This document shows positions 47,400 to 60,937 of a stretch of 64,000 nucleotides of DNA, one piece after another (positions within the stretch are counted from its first letter, which is position 1; every line of letters begins with the position of its first letter). The notes under the pieces are model-generated. The model did not search any database. It was not told the origin of the DNA and saw only the letters and a list, made by a program, of their open reading frames with translations. A program made the translations under genes and the position numbers. The stretch is from Diploscapter coronatus (taxonomy: Eukaryota; Nematoda; Chromadorea; Rhabditida; Rhabditidae): positions 15,213,201 to 15,277,200 of the forward strand of contig OZ038422.1 of assembly GCA_964036155.1 (NCBI GenBank), written 5' to 3'.

Positions 47400-50300
47400 A
47401 GTTACGGCTTTGTGTGGCAAGTAGAGCAAAGAAGAAAGACAAATTGACAAGGTAGCACCGAGACACACGCGCACTGGCAAGGGGCCGGATGATTTGCAGG
47501 GCCTGACGACAGTTAGCTGCCAAGCAGCTACCGAGCAGAGAAGAGGCCTGAATGCGAGAAAGAGACGTAGAGACGTGAAAAAGTGAAATGAGAGAGGTGG
47601 AAGACGCGTGGGGGGCGTGAAAGATCAGGCAATAAGCGATGGAGCAGAGAGCAAAAGCCCTGAGGCACTGTGCAGGCGCGCAGCAAGAAACACCCTCTTT
47701 CCGGGTAGAAGTGCGAGAAAACGATACCGATAGAGAGAAGGTGCGAGGAGAGATTGCGCAAGAGCGTGAAAGAGAAAAATATGAATGAGAATGCAATGCG
47801 AGAATGTGACTGTGATTGAATTCGGCCACGCCTCCGCTCCTTGCCAGCTCCATCAACTGAGCATGCGAAATGTAAGCAACTTAATGAGTGCAGCGTGATT
47901 GGCACACGTGCGTAAAGAATCAAAGATTTCGATCGAACAATCGAGGGACAATCGGACGGATAATTGTTACAAAACTAACTGAAATACGAGCAAGTATTGT
48001 GCACCGCGTAATGCAAGATCAAAAAATGACTGATGGCAAGGGCCGAGCAGAGAGTACACTTTTTCTATTCATCCTGCTGGACAAGTAGTTGTCAATGTAC
48101 ACTCATGTACGTGCTGGAGTGCGCTCAGTCGACATCACAAGTATACTGTCTGACTGATTCATGCTATTTGTGCAACAAATAACATTTTTACTATACGACG
48201 ACACAACATTCGAATAAAGATTATCAAGAGATCAGCCAGAAAATCTTATTTTTGGCGGTGGTGGTAGAATTCTACAAACTCGCTTGTAACCGAATATCGT
48301 CTTATTCGTCATTATACTGTGCCGTAGTCCGGTTCTTCCTCCTTCCTTCCCTGCCGCTGCTCTACTTCTTTCCGTCTTTTCTTGGCGAAAGGATTGTCTT
48401 CCCTCCTCTTCTCGGACAATTTGCACAAAACGGTGTTTACAAGGTGTTAGCTGCACAGGCGAAGCTGCTAATGACCGTCATTTGGAGAGAGAAACGGGCT
48501 GAAAAAATCGAAGGCAAGCAGCCTCCCGATGTCTTCCTCGCTGCCTTTCTTTCTTTAGTCATCGCTAAATGGCAGGAACAGGTTCAATCGTCTGTCGCAC
48601 GCACCGCACAATTCGACCGTTCCAGTGTGAATTTTGCGCCTTTTTTCGTTTCGACGGACAATAAGCCTCATTGTTTTTATTCGATGAAAAACGACGTAAA
48701 TACAGGGAAACAAACGAATAATGCGCTACGTGCTCGCGAACAAGGATCAAATTCAATTTGCGTGACGGAAACAAGACTTCGTCGTCGAAAAAACCATTAC
48801 GTGGTCGTAAAATTTGACGAAGCGTGAGGAGAATTTCTTTAAATTTAGTAAAGTCAGAAATTTTATCGATTACAGAGATTCTTCTGGTCTACATTAATTA
48901 CGTTCTCACCAATTTCAACGAAGCTGGGATCAACAAAAAGTTGCAATCGTTTACTTTTCATGCTCGCCGGAGGCGTATTTGTTCTCGAAGCTCGACTTTG
49001 TCAAATTTTCGATGGAATGAAAGAAGCAAAGTATGAGCAAAGAAATAATGAAAATCCTGTTCAATGACGAATTATGATAAGTTGCCATTGATATTCGTGT
49101 ATGAGTATACAATTCAAATTGAATCAAATAAAGACGCAATTTTGTCCAACAGATATGGAAAATTTTTTGAACAAATGGAGAAAGTTTGGCAGTAAAAATT
49201 TGCTTAAAAACTAGTGAATATTGTGGAGTTGCGAAGATAATATTAGATAAGTTCTTGAATAGAAAATTGCTAAATTGTCGAAGAATTTAAAATTTTAGAT
49301 AAAGCTGAGCACGAGTTTAAATTTCGGATATATGCATTTTCTCTACATCGCTTCTCTTTGGAACCATAAAAATCTTTAATTAACCTTTCATCAATTCAGA
49401 TCCTGGATTCCGAATTCTTACATGATCACCAACTGTGATTTTACCCTTTTAAGAATGATTCAAAACTTCCAGCCATCCTATACTGATTTTATTTCCATCA
49501 CTTATTGTCAATTTCAGAAATCGATGTCTACCTTATATAATTTATAAGGTCAGTCTGTTCAAGTGGTGGTTGGTTTTAGAATGGAATGACGACATGTCAA
49601 AATTTTATCAAAGTGTAATTCGCATTCGTCTAGAAAAAAGTCGGTTGATACTTGTCTACAATTGCAATTCAGCAGGAAATAATGAAACACTCGCATTACA
49701 AATGTAAAGAAATAGGCAAAGAGTAATTTATTCATGAGATTAGCGGTTATATTGGAGTCCATTTGGTCCCTATTACTCCGAGTATTCAGCGAAAATTCTT
49801 TTCTCAACAAATCGACAATCAGCCATATATTGATATGAACAGTCGGCGGCGATTGTTCTCAAAAACTTGAAAGTCCTGCAAAAACCGGCGCTCAGTCTGA
49901 CATAAATCCTGATAGATCGCTAGGTTTATCAGGATTTATGCCCTACTGACCCACGATATTTGTAAGAGCGTTCACAATTTTTTGGAAATCATCCCTGACT
50001 GTTCACATAGGTATAAGACTGATCGCCGATTTGTTGAAGAAAGAGTTGTCGCTGAGTAGCGGATAGCTCTTTTCCATATGGTCTACTTGAGTGCATTGAT
50101 GGCTGATGGACCATATGCAAACACGGTTTATTACCTCAGTCTGTTTGTATGACCTCTTCGTGATGATATTAGACAGTTGATCTTTACTGCTTCTGATAAT
50201 TTAAGTCCATCCTGTTAGTTTAGCATAGAATATCTTCCAAGTTAACTTCTCTAGGTCTTATTCAAGGATGATTCCGTCGCCGATACTTGTATTGAACCTT

Positions 50301-51660
50301 TTAAGGAAAGTTATTTTTTCTTCAAATGTTCCCAAAATAAATATTTCTTTAGATGATAGATTTCATAATTTATCTTTACTCTTTACCATTTGATCTCGCA
50401 TTTCTTAATGCTATTAGTTCAGAGTCCATAATGAAAGCTAAGCGCGACAAGATTGATTGTGGTGGTCAGCAGAGGCCAGTTAGTCGTCGTTTACCTTCCA
50501 AATCGCATCATCGCGGTTGTTTTCTCACATCGAAGCATATTTCTATCCCCTCTCCTCTGCCCCTATCTCTATCATCTAACCAATTTGATGATCGATTCGA
50601 CCCCTTATTGCATGACTCTCGCTCCCAAATGTGTGACTGCTTAGTTATCTGTAACTGAAACGCTCCCGAAATTGCGGGTACATTCAAACATACTGTCAAA
50701 CGAGAGAAAAACGTCTGTAAGAACATGTTGAATTCTAGACCGAAATGATTTCTGTTTTTCAAATATCATATTATTGATGATTATTCTGACGCTTCTTGAA
50801 ATTTAGCCATATGAAAGATTAATGATATGCTCAGGGAGGGGTTTGGGTGCGGTATCTTCCTTTTGCACCTTTTATTCAGTGCTGCAAATGATGAAAGTCA
50901 AGATCATGCAAACATGTAAATAATCAAAATGCTTTTCAAATTCCATTCAAACGTTCATAAATCGAGAAGTTGAAATCGTGATCGGTGTGCTTTTCAAATC
51001 ATTCGCTTTTTTCAATCATTTCACTTTTCCGACTGGCTTTCAACCTAGAGATGCATCATCATCATTTTGATATCTCCCACCATATCTATCGATTTTTAAC
51101 TGAAAGTCTTGCTTCGTTTTCTCTGTAGTGAAATGAAGTCCGTAGTAGGCGTATATGGAAGTTTCGGTTTCAGTTCTGAGAAGTACTCCTATTTTCATTG
51201 CGGTTTAGTACTTCTGATATCATCACTTCAGTACCTTTTCAATTTAGTTCCTTAATTTTTGGTAGTTTTACAAAATCTCTTTTTTTTTTTTTATAAAATA
51301 AAGCTGTCAATAGCTGAACATAGTAACAATTTGTTGCTTGCCTACAAAACAATATGCTTTGTGGATACAAAATAATGCATAAATGCTATAAAAACCTGAC
51401 TCATTACGGTCGTTTAATCAATCATTTTCACTTACTCTCAATCGTTCTATTGATGTCAGTTTGGCCAGTTATGGGGGCGTAGGAAATCAAAAATGTCAAA
51501 ATGTTAAAATGTCGAAATTCGAAATCGAAATGTATAATAACGAATTCTGTCGCCATACTTATGTAGTTCATGTCAGTCCTACTAAGTTCGACATGCCATT
51601 TCGATATCAAACTTACACCTTGTCTACTTGTAGACCTATGATAGTTTCATTCCAGACACA
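47400..51660. other. Long intergenic interval
   Basis: About 4.2 kb upstream of the MH2 gene (minus) and the ABC transporter (plus). It is pyrimidine/purine-biased near 47.4-48.9 kb. A 191-codon open frame at 48252-48827 has no recognisable domain and is not called. A perfect hairpin lies at 49900-49939. A poly-T run occurs near 51280. Regulatory sequence for the MH2 gene is likely here, but I could not identify sites. Confidence 0.45.
49900..49939. repeat. Perfect 14-bp inverted repeat with 12-nt loop
   Basis: CATAAATCCTGATA is followed, after a 12-nt spacer, by its exact reverse complement TATCAGGATTTATG. It is intergenic, with no poly-T terminator-like tail. Confidence 0.75.
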
Positions 51661-51669
51661 ATTGCATAG

Positions 51670-54600
51670 ATGGGACTAGTTAGGTGCCTAGCTTTAATCG
51701 CGTATGTCGTCGCGGACGTTACAATTCCTATCGTAGCCGTTCTACTATTCCAACCTGCGTTCGATGTCAACACAGCGTTAGCTAAACTCGATCCGAACCT
51801 CTACACATTTTCGAAAGGAGTTCTCGATTTGGTAGCACTATCGTTTATTCGGTAATCGATTTCAGAGTAAACCTGAAATGAACCTATGTATTGTTCAGAC
51901 TGGCCATTCTTCTTGGTGTATTCTTCCTACAGAAATGTGGGATATTTTCGCCAGGTCCGAAATGTCGAAGGCTGGTGATCGTCATGGGAATTTTCCTGTA
52001 TGCATTTGCGACTGGGAAGCTTCTGGCCGTGGCAGAGAAAGAGGACCAGGAAGTTGCGATGTGGATTCTCGTCTGCTGGAATCTTGCAGCCAGCATGCTT
52101 CATCCGATCGTCTTTTCGGTAAAGTTTTCGGCAAGGGTGTTCAAGATTCGGTATTTCTGGGGAGGGAATTGAAAAGAAACAAGATTATGTTTAGTTTGCG
52201 TACCCCTGTTATTTTTAGTCCATTGTTTAAAAATAGCCATGCGTTTTCCAGATTTCAATCAAACCAGTCGATAAGATAGGGAAATCGGGGCAAGAAAAGG
52301 ATTCTAGCGAAGCCAGTGGAACTAGTATCACTGATGGAGACGGTAAAGTTTAGCAGTCGTTGGAAGAAAGAAAGATAGAAATTCCAGAGTTGTCAACAGG
52401 AAAAATTTCAAAAATTTTGGCTATCTATGCATTGAAAAGTTGGCCAGTGCTCTTCACTGCCCTCTTCTGCCTATGTGGCTATGCAATAAGTAAGAAAATT
52501 ATCGTTCCACTTACAACGAGTAGCCTTCAGCTCGAATCTTCATTCCCATTTACATTGGTCGAGTTATTCACACTGTCGCTGAATCAGGAAGAATGAGCGA
52601 TATTACTCCCACTGTTATAACGTTATCAGGAATTGCCTTCACGAGGTAAAACATCCCAGATAATAATGTCGTGAGATTTCATCGCCAACCCATACTATCG
52701 CTTCATTTTTTCCGTTATAATGGCAATGAGTTCATCAAGAATATCAAAAGCTACATACTGAAATGTGATCGGAAAAATATTCCAGTTTATTATTCGGCGG
52801 AATCAGAGGGTGTATGTTTACGACGCTGACTGGATTAATCAGTCGCGATGTACGACGAGATCTGTTTCGCTCATTAATTAGACAGGAGATTGCATTTTAT
52901 GACAAGAAACCTACTGGTAATATTTTAATTAGAAAGATTGCGAAAGACTAATTTCACAGGTGACCTAATATCACGCCTCAGCTCCGATACGTCAACTGTG
53001 ATTAATACTCTCACGACTAACCTGAACGTCTGCTCGCGCAACGGTATCATGATCATTGGGTCTCTTATCGCAATGCTGGGAATATCGTGGAAGTTGACGG
53101 TGACCTGCTTTGTCACTGCGCCAGCTTTTGCCATCATCAACAAATACTTCGGACGTTACTTCGACAAAATGGCCGAGAAGACTCAAAACGCTCTCGCCGA
53201 AACCACTAAGAAAGCAGAGGAGGTTCTGTCTCAAATTCGAACAGTTCGATCTTTCGCCAATGAAGAAAACGAGGCGATCAAGTACGAGAGGGCTCTGGAG
53301 ATCGTCGTGCAGCTGAACTACAAACGAGCTTTCGCATATCTGTTCAACGTGTGGACAAACGAAGCCTACCAGTATATCAGCCTGATCGTCGTCCTTTTCT
53401 ATGGCAGCTACTTGGTTATCGAGAAGCAAATGACAGCTGGCCAATTGATTACCTACTTCTTGTATCAGACGAGTTTGGCTGAATATGTCTATGGCTTCGG
53501 CACATATTACGTCGAAATGATGGCCACTCTGGGTGCTTCAAGAAATGTAATCTTTTTCCATTTTTTATCATTGTCAAAGCAACATTTCAGATTATGCAAT
53601 TGATGTTCCGGCAACCAGCTATCGATCAATCTGCTGGTAAATTGACACCAGAAGTAATCGGAAACATCGAACTCAAGAACGTTCACTTCACTTACCCAAG
53701 CCGAAGAAATAATCCAATCCTTAACGTAAGAAAAATATCATTCAAGTTTTTGAAAGTAAACTTTCAGGACGTATCTTTGGAAATCAATAAGGGTGAAACA
53801 GTTGCCCTCGTTGGCCCATCTGGCGGGGGAAAGAGTTCCATCGTTTCGCTGATTGAACGCTTCTACAAACCTCTAATGGGTAACATTTGCTTGGATGGTA
53901 CTCCTATAAATCAGTTCGAGCACCGATACTATCACCGGAAGGTAAATAGCACGAAGCATTTTCTATCATCACACTCAATCGAACTTTAGATTTGCCTCGT
54001 AAGCCAAGAACCCCAACTCTTCAGTGGGACCATCAGAGAAAATATTGCGTACGGACTGGACGAATGTAGCGACGAGAAAATCATTGAGGCCGCCAAAATT
54101 GCAAATGCCTATGACTTTATCATGAAATTGGAGAAGAGATTCGACACGGAATGCGGAGAGCGCGGGGTTCAGCTATCAGGTTAGAAAATTAGTTAAAATA
54201 AGCTATTTGGAAGGGTTTTTCCCAATAAAAATATTTACGAGGAAACTGGATACTTTTTTCAAATAGCTGATAAGTGAACTAAATACACTATCCAAGAGTT
54301 GGTGAGCAAGGAAAACTTGAACTTTATCAGGAGGCCAGAAGCAAAGAATCGCTATCTCTCGCGCTGTAGTCAGAGATCCTGCAGTGTTGATTTTGGATGA
54401 AGCCACCTCAGCTTTGGACACAGAATCTGAAGCTCTCGTGCAGGAAGCCATGAATCGGTAAGGGCTTAAAAATATCAATAACTACTCAGAGACATTGTAG
54501 TTGCGCGAAAGACAGAACAGTGATCGTCATTGCGCATCGACTGTCAACGATAAAGAGTGCACAGAAGATTGCTGTGATCGAAAAGGGTCGAATTGTTCAG

Positions 54601-54789
54601 GTTGGTGAATTTCGTTGCTGAAGAGAGATTTCGAAAATGAGAATTTGTTAGATTGGAAATCACGAAACGCTGATGGCTGACAGAAGTGGACTGTATCATT
54701 CGCTTGTGGCCAAACAGATAGCTACTGCTGAGCGCGGGGAATCTCCCTCAGAAGAAGAAACTCGAGTTAGGGCCGAGTCGGCTCCATAA
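51670..54789 (+). CDS. ABC half-transporter, TAP/TAPL type (nematode HAF family)
   Basis: A membrane half-transporter with an N-terminal hydrophobic region ([34 protein letters not shown]), one six-helix ABC transmembrane domain ([49 protein letters not shown]) and one nucleotide-binding domain. The latter shows [12 protein letters not shown], Walker [11 protein letters not shown]-loop [15 protein letters not shown], signature [14 protein letters not shown] split across an intron, Walker [14 protein letters not shown] and the H-loop [10 protein letters not shown]. It ends at TAA 54787-54789. HAF proteins of this type act as dimers on lysosome-related organelles and other intracellular membranes, moving peptides or related substrates. 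One anomaly: the exon from about 52254 contains an in-frame TAG at 52350-52352. Using that TAG as a splice acceptor (GTTTAG before CAGTCGTTGG) from a donor near 52122 gives an uninterrupted frame. Confidence 0.88.
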
Positions 54790-55208
54790 AATCTTCAATG
54801 ATCATGACCTGTAGTTATTGTTTGAGCAGTAACTTCCTCGTATTTATTAATGATTAACCATTCGAATGTTTTGTTGATTTTCATTTATTGAGCTATTTTC
54901 CAAGGTCAAAATGTTTTAGAAAGGTATATTTGTAAATTTCAAAATCAGTTATTCTTATTCTAAAGACGACGTGCTTTTCCTAAGCGTTGAGTTATTGTTG
55001 TACAAATCATGAGCCATTTTATTCATTTAATATTTATTTATTAGCGTTTTCTCAATAAATATTCATTTTATCAAAAATCGTGTTGACGAGATTCCTAAAA
55101 ATCATTAACTTGTACAGAGGGCCTATCAATAGGAGCCAGTTTGTGCCCTCGGCTATCAATAACTTTATTAGCCTTCAAAATTCGAATTTTCCGAGCCTGA
55201 CTTTCGAC

Positions 55209-57734
55209 CTAAATTGTGTTCGTTTTTTCAAATGCACCAATTATTTTGATCACTTCTTCGATGGTATCTGGCAAGTGTTTTCCCATGGTTTCTGGAAGGA
55301 AGATTATTGTCAAAAGTGCAGCAGTCACCGCCAATATGCCAAATGGAATAATCATGTACACTTTGCCAAATCGTTCAACCTAAAAATATCCTAGTCAAAG
55401 AATCTGTAGGGAATTGCATTCTTACAATCCAAAATGCAACATATGAAGCGGTGATAGCGCCAACTCTTGCAATCGTACTGCAGCAACCCATAGCAGTGTT
55501 CCGAATTGATGTCGGAAACAGTTCGGGTGTGTAGGTGTAAATCGCGGTGTACGTTCCTGCGATAGACCCTTTCGTGATTAGCATTTGGACAATGGCCAAG
55601 GGGATTGAATCGGCTAAAATTGTCTGTTTGTAGACAAAACACGTGAAGAGCTTACCTAATGATGACTTGCTCAGAGCCCAGTTAACAATGAGACAAGTTC
55701 CAGCCAGGAAGAAGCCTAGAGCAATTAGAAAGCGTCGTCCGATTCTGAAATTACGAATGTCATGACTACTTTGAAAGATCAGAGGAACACCGATCAATGA
55801 GGAAATACACAGCGATGACTGCTGGAATTTCTATGATGGCGGCAAAGATGAAGTTCCAATAGATATCTCCCCCAAGAACGTTGGCTTTCATCGCCATACC
55901 GTAATAGACCATAGCGACTGTGGGCCTAATTATCACAAAGAAAATAACTAATAATAAATCCACTTATGAAGACCCACCACAGAAACATTGCAACCAACAT
56001 TCGCTTACGGATTTCGGGTGTTCGGAACAAATCCGCGAACCCATGTTTCTTGTTCTCGTCTACACCAGCCGGCTTGTCGAATGGGCATTTGGACAGTGGA
56101 TTCGAACTGTCTTGATCCTGCACTTGGAACATTTCACATGTTTTTTCCTGAAACTAATTATAATCGCATGCCTGTTTTTCGATTTTTCCAGCCGTGTCGA
56201 ATGTGTCGATCTGTTCCCACCATTTGCTGGGAAGTGTAGTTTTGTTCATTTTCGCCGCCTTTTGCAAAATTTTATCGGCCTCTTCAAAGCGCCTTCGCGA
56301 AACCAACCAACGTGCGCTCTCGGGTACCAACCTGATCAAATAAAAATGAAAATCAAGAACCACTTTCAAGTCCAACCAATAATAAGTTAGAAATAGAATA
56401 TCAGGCAGAGCAATGATGATGTGCAGCCATCGGTAGTCAGTGATGAACATGGCTTCCAATCCAAGAATTATCTGAATTCATAATTTTTTCTCAGGTTTGT
56501 TGAACTTCATTAATATCTAAAGCTATGAAGCTATGATCTACCTGACCAATGGAGAAGAATATCGATGTGATGAAGGAAGCAAGACGCCGATGCCTCGGAC
56601 TAACAAGTTCAGTTCCAATTACAACGGCGATCACGAAGATTCCTGGATGAGCAAAACCGGTGCCCATTCTAGATCAAAGAAAAATGGTCATAAAGCGCAA
56701 GCTTTCTCAAACCGAAAAAGAGCGTAGAGTGGCCACCAAGGTGCCCATGCAAGAGACAATCCGCAGGTGATTTGAATGACAATGGCTAAGCAGAATACCT
56801 TCTTGCGGCCAATTCTGGAAGAAAAATTCCAGATCCGATCTCTAGATTATCACCAGCTCTTTACTTATCACCGAGGATGCCGAATATGATTGATCCAAGC
56901 ATTTGTCCAACATAGTAAGATGCTTGTACAGTAGCTTTTATCCAACTTCGCTGACAAGTAAGATCCCACTGAAATTCGAAGATAAGGAAGACAAACAATA
57001 ATAACAATAATCAATAATCAATAATCAAACCCTTTCAGTTGCCGTGTAGACTCTCGAATGTTCGTAGACATGTCGTTCGCACATCGATGAATCATTTGCA
57101 TAATGGCACCTGTCATATTTGCACTAAAATTAAAAAAAAAAAAAGCCTAGAAGGATCAGAAATTTTGAGCCTACCGTTATTCCATTATTCCCGAACATTG
57201 AGATATCGACTTTTTTGTCTTCGCCATCAAGACATGAATCAATTTTCAGCTTAGTGCTGTTTGAAAAGAAACCCGAATCAACCCCCTCATCAGGAAGTGC
57301 GCATCTGAAAGAAAGAAAAATACTAAAATTAAAACTTGAACAAGCCTGACCTACTGGGAACCTCGACAGCCGAGAAGGTCCAACTCAAAGCGTGCATAGC
57401 CACTACGGCAGTTGGTAAACAAACGAGGAAGAATTGAATCTTTTGATATCTACAATCACAACAAATCGTAAATCTTATTAGGTCGGTCCATAAGTTCGTA
57501 GTGTACATGTCGTTTACGCGTAATAAGCGAAGTGACGGATTTTTGAGTCATACCATGAGGAAGCCAGTACGCTAGTGATAACAAAACAGAAAACCCACAT
57601 TTGGATTCCTTAGGTATAAAGAGGGCTATTTGGGTGTGCTATGAACTTATGGATCAACCCAATATCATTTTCAAAGCGAATCCTTACTTCCCAATCTTTC
57701 CAAGGTGCTCGTATAGAAAGTCGTCGAACTTCAT
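55209..57734 (-). CDS. Organic cation/anion transporter, SLC22 (OCT) family
   Basis: A major-facilitator carrier for organic cations, carnitine or related solutes at the plasma membrane. It starts MKFDDFLYEHLGKIGK and has a first helix (FFLVCLPTAVVAMHALSW), then the large extracellular loop typical of SLC22 with Cys and N-glycosylation sites (FFSNSTKL, CHYANDSSMC). Core motifs follow: SYYVGQMLGSIIFGILGDK with IGRKKVF (the MFS motif after helix 2), ESARWLVSRRRFEEADKIL, PTVAMVYYGMAM, RIGRRFLIALGFFL, YTYTPELFPTSIRNTAMG and LPETMGKHLPDTIEEV near the end, with the stop at 55209-55211. It has about 13 exons in good phase where checked. Intron 1 holds a mariner-type MITE. Substrate cannot be read from sequence. 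Confidence 0.9.
57478..57662. mobile_element. Mariner-type MITE in intron 1 of the SLC22 gene
   Basis: The left end TTAGGTCGGTCCATAAGTTC and the right end (reverse complement TTGGGTTGATCCATAAGTTC) form terminal inverted repeats flanked by TA. At 185 bp it has no transposase. The TTAGGT..ATAAG pattern is characteristic of mariner termini. Confidence 0.75.
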
Positions 57735-59974
57735 TTTGACAGCTCAGGGAATAAAATTGAATTCGTTCTAAAATCGATAGCACCTAAATGAGAATGTCGT
57801 TGTACAAAATTCTGAAACGATGTCAAAATGAAAATCAAGAGTCATTCTCGATGAAAATGGCCGAAATTATGTCAAAGTATGACTGCAGAAATCGTTGAAT
57901 GTAGCGTGATTTTACAGTTCACCATTGCAGAATCGGATTTCGCCTACTTCATGAAATAACATGTCAGTTCGATAAAAATCACATTCTACACGAGGAAGTA
58001 GTTTGTAAATGATAAACGAGCATCAATGAGCGAAATAGTTAGAGCTATAGAATGCGCCTTTTCGAAAGAAAAATCAATCCTTTTAGAAGAATAAGAGAGT
58101 TTAGGACAAATCATGAGAAAATGAGAAAAAGTGTAACCGAAAAGTACATAAATTAGATGAAATTGATCGAATTGCGATAAGTACCATCGCGCCTAGACTT
58201 CAAAACTGCGTGTGTATGTATACTAAATTCTCTCGTGTTTTCCCAAAGATTATCGTAAAAATAGCCAAATGATCAAACGAACAAACAATGTCGAACAAAT
58301 AAAGACCCTGAATATCAAACTAAAAATAAAAAAGAATGAAATCAATAGGATAGAATAAAATAAAATGAAAGTTATGACGTTATTTCAAGGATAGAGAAAT
58401 TTTAATCAATTTCATTCTCAAAGAATGAAATATTATGCAGGCTTGAAAGTAGCTAAAATGGAATGATTTATCAGCTTTATCGGGTGAATTTAGAAAATCA
58501 GCGTCATGTCAGATTTCTGAATTGATAACCTGATCAGAATCAGATCAATAATCGTTGGCTTATCAAAAGAAAGAAATGAAGAGTAGAAAGCATTTTTGCC
58601 GAATTCAAGAAATCACGTGTTTTTTTCAAAAAGTAATTCTATCTAGGTTGATATTCGTTCTAGATGAAAAGGTTTGGTTAGCTATAAAAACAGCTATTCA
58701 GAATTTCACGCCAGGGAAAACACGCAAAATCAATGAAGAGGTACGAGCACATTGTTGCTAGTGACTTGATTCAGCGCGTTTCAAAAACCAAAAGACATTG
58801 GTGAATAGGTGAGAAGACCTGAAAATGTACCGAATTATAATCAGAAGGTTTGTGTTATGATTGAATGACTATCGAAAGATGTAGTGAAAATTGATAACCC
58901 ATTTTGATGTTTGTCGGGAATCAATTCAGCGAGGTTGATTGTTTGCCAACGTCCCTACTATTTTTGTCCGTGAGAATTGTAGTCAAAACATGCAGAAAAT
59001 CCTAGCAATTTCCTCTTGACATGTGAAAAATGTATACCTAGGGAGAACCTTCACCAGATAAACAAGTTACGGGGAATAGGTCGCAACATCGAAAATTTGC
59101 ATTATTGATAGATCAGAGATACAGAATTCTTAAGGAAATATATAGGGGGTAGGTCGCAAGAGGTTTCTGACGATCGCTGCTCCTAGGTCTGGAAAAAGCG
59201 TAAAATGCTTTGAACTTTCACAATTGTGTGTTTGGCAATTATTTGAATCATTTTGCAAGCGTGCCCTTTTTCGCATTGTGCTCGGATGTTTGTTGCCAAT
59301 AGCCTTTATAGGTTTGGAACATGGTTGTTACTACTCAGAATCATCAAGTCCATTAATTCGAACACTGAAATCATAAAAAAACTAAGAGAATTGAAGAAAA
59401 GTTCTTATCGAATTTTTGAAGTCTTTTCATTTGTGTGTATTTTTCCCGTTTCGAACATTGTCGATATAACACGTAACAACTTCTTCTATGTTGTGATGAT
59501 GAACGTTCTCAGCATTTATTATTTCACAATACAGTAGCGATCACAATAATAAAGAACATAGAAGGCTGAGGAGCACATCTTATATAGGGGCTTGGAAGCA
59601 GGGACATTTTCGGGAATCATCTGGCAATAATACAATAGCGCATATATTGGAATGTTTTTGTCAGGCATGTCCAATAGTTTAACATTAGATTAGTCATCGT
59701 ATATACAAAATGTTTCTAAAAATAGGAAAAGTTGCGAAGATAGTTGCGACATTCTATTAGAGCACTGAAATGTCATAGCTTATTTTAAAAAATCAAGAAC
59801 AAATCGCAAAAGTTTCACAAGAAAATCGAACATCCAGTTTGAAATAACCACGCCCACTATTCTGCCGCCATATTGCTTTTCATTGTCAATGCGCGAAAGT
59901 GAGTCTTTTCGCTTCGTTCGCCATTTTTTCGAATTCGTCTGAACTTTTTGAATTTTCTGGAATTTTCCGCTAAA
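57735..59974. other. Intergenic interval, nothing recognised
   Basis: Shared upstream region of the SLC22 gene (minus) and the CMC1-like gene (plus). A plus-strand open segment at 59253-59537 has no recognisable motif and was not called. Confidence 0.4.
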
Positions 59975-60732
59975 ATGGCACATCAGCCGGATTTGCTGAA
60001 GACGGACAACTTGGAGAGCCTGAAGGAGGGCGAAATTTTCGTCGACAAGGAAACGGGCAAAAAGTACCGAGTCAGGAAGACGATGATCGGTCGATATGGA
60101 GGAATTGGAGGTATTTATTTTTTAATTTGAAAATTATTCTTTTTGCTTTCAAAAAATAAAATATTACCATTAGAAATATTTTTATTTAGACGATCCAAAT
60201 GACCGAACCCTTCGCAAAATGGAGGCGGACGTGCTGATTCCGAACGAAATGAACAAAGTCATCGAACGAGAGGAGTGCAGGAAGGATTATCTAGGTTCGG
60301 TTTAGATTTTTAGAAAATAAAACAGGAAAATTCAGGCCTGGTGGAATGCATGCGTCGCGAGGGCTCTGCCAAAGGACTATATAAATGCAAACCGGAACTT
60401 GACATTTTCAACAAGTGCAAAAGCGAAAAGTTAGTAACTATCTAAAATAATAAGTCTTTTTTATGTTTTAACTAGTGCTTTCCAAGAATTTCAATAAAAA
60501 ACGACTATTACCCCCGAATTATGTTTTTAAATCTGATATCAAAACTTTTCTGATTCAAGGACTCTTTTATTTTATTTTTTCTTTCAGATTTCACGACCCT
60601 GCATTTCGCGAGGAAATCACTGAGAAATATCTGAACGAGCGAGCAGCAGCGAGGCGAACTGGGATGAACTACAAGGAGCGGCAATTGGAGGATTACAGGA
60701 AATGGAAAAAGGAGCAGGAGAAACTCAATTAG
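59975..60732 (+). CDS. CMC1: CMC1-family twin CX9C mitochondrial protein
   Basis: A small intermembrane-space protein in four exons, homologous to CMC1, a cytochrome c oxidase assembly factor that associates with COX1 and copper delivery. The CMC1 region begins DPNDRTLRKMEADVLIPNEM. It has twin CX9C motifs, CRKDYLGLVEC and CKPELDIFNKC, and continues FHDPAFREEITEKYLNERAA. Human CMC1 is about 106 residues. This protein has an extra N-terminal stretch of about 46 residues (EGEIFVDKETGKKYRVRK) that I do not recognise from CMC1 and a short Lys/Glu-rich tail. The start at 59975 follows CGCTAAA. Its poly(A) signal lies at 60938-60943, just upstream of the next gene on the same strand, suggesting an operon. 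Confidence 0.85.
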
Positions 60733-60937
60733 GGAGGATCGTAATTTTTTATGTTGGCTATTTGAAAAACCCCAAGCCATGTGAAAACGCAGAGGTTATT
60801 TTTAGGAGTTGAGTTTTTCAAATTGTTCTAATATTTAAAATTTTATGCGGGTGCATTCAGCTCTAGTAGTATGTAGAAATGTAGGAAAATAGACGTCGAT
60901 TTATCGAATTTTACAGTTCGTTTTCGTTACTTTTTAA

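Noticed and set aside
48252..48827. 191-codon open frame on the plus strand
   Set aside because: No recognisable domain, low-complexity hydrophobic start, and pyrimidine-biased surroundings where stops are rare. No splice partners.
52938..53444. 150-codon minus-strand open frame opposite the ABC transporter
   Set aside because: Shadow of the conserved transmembrane-domain exon on the plus strand.
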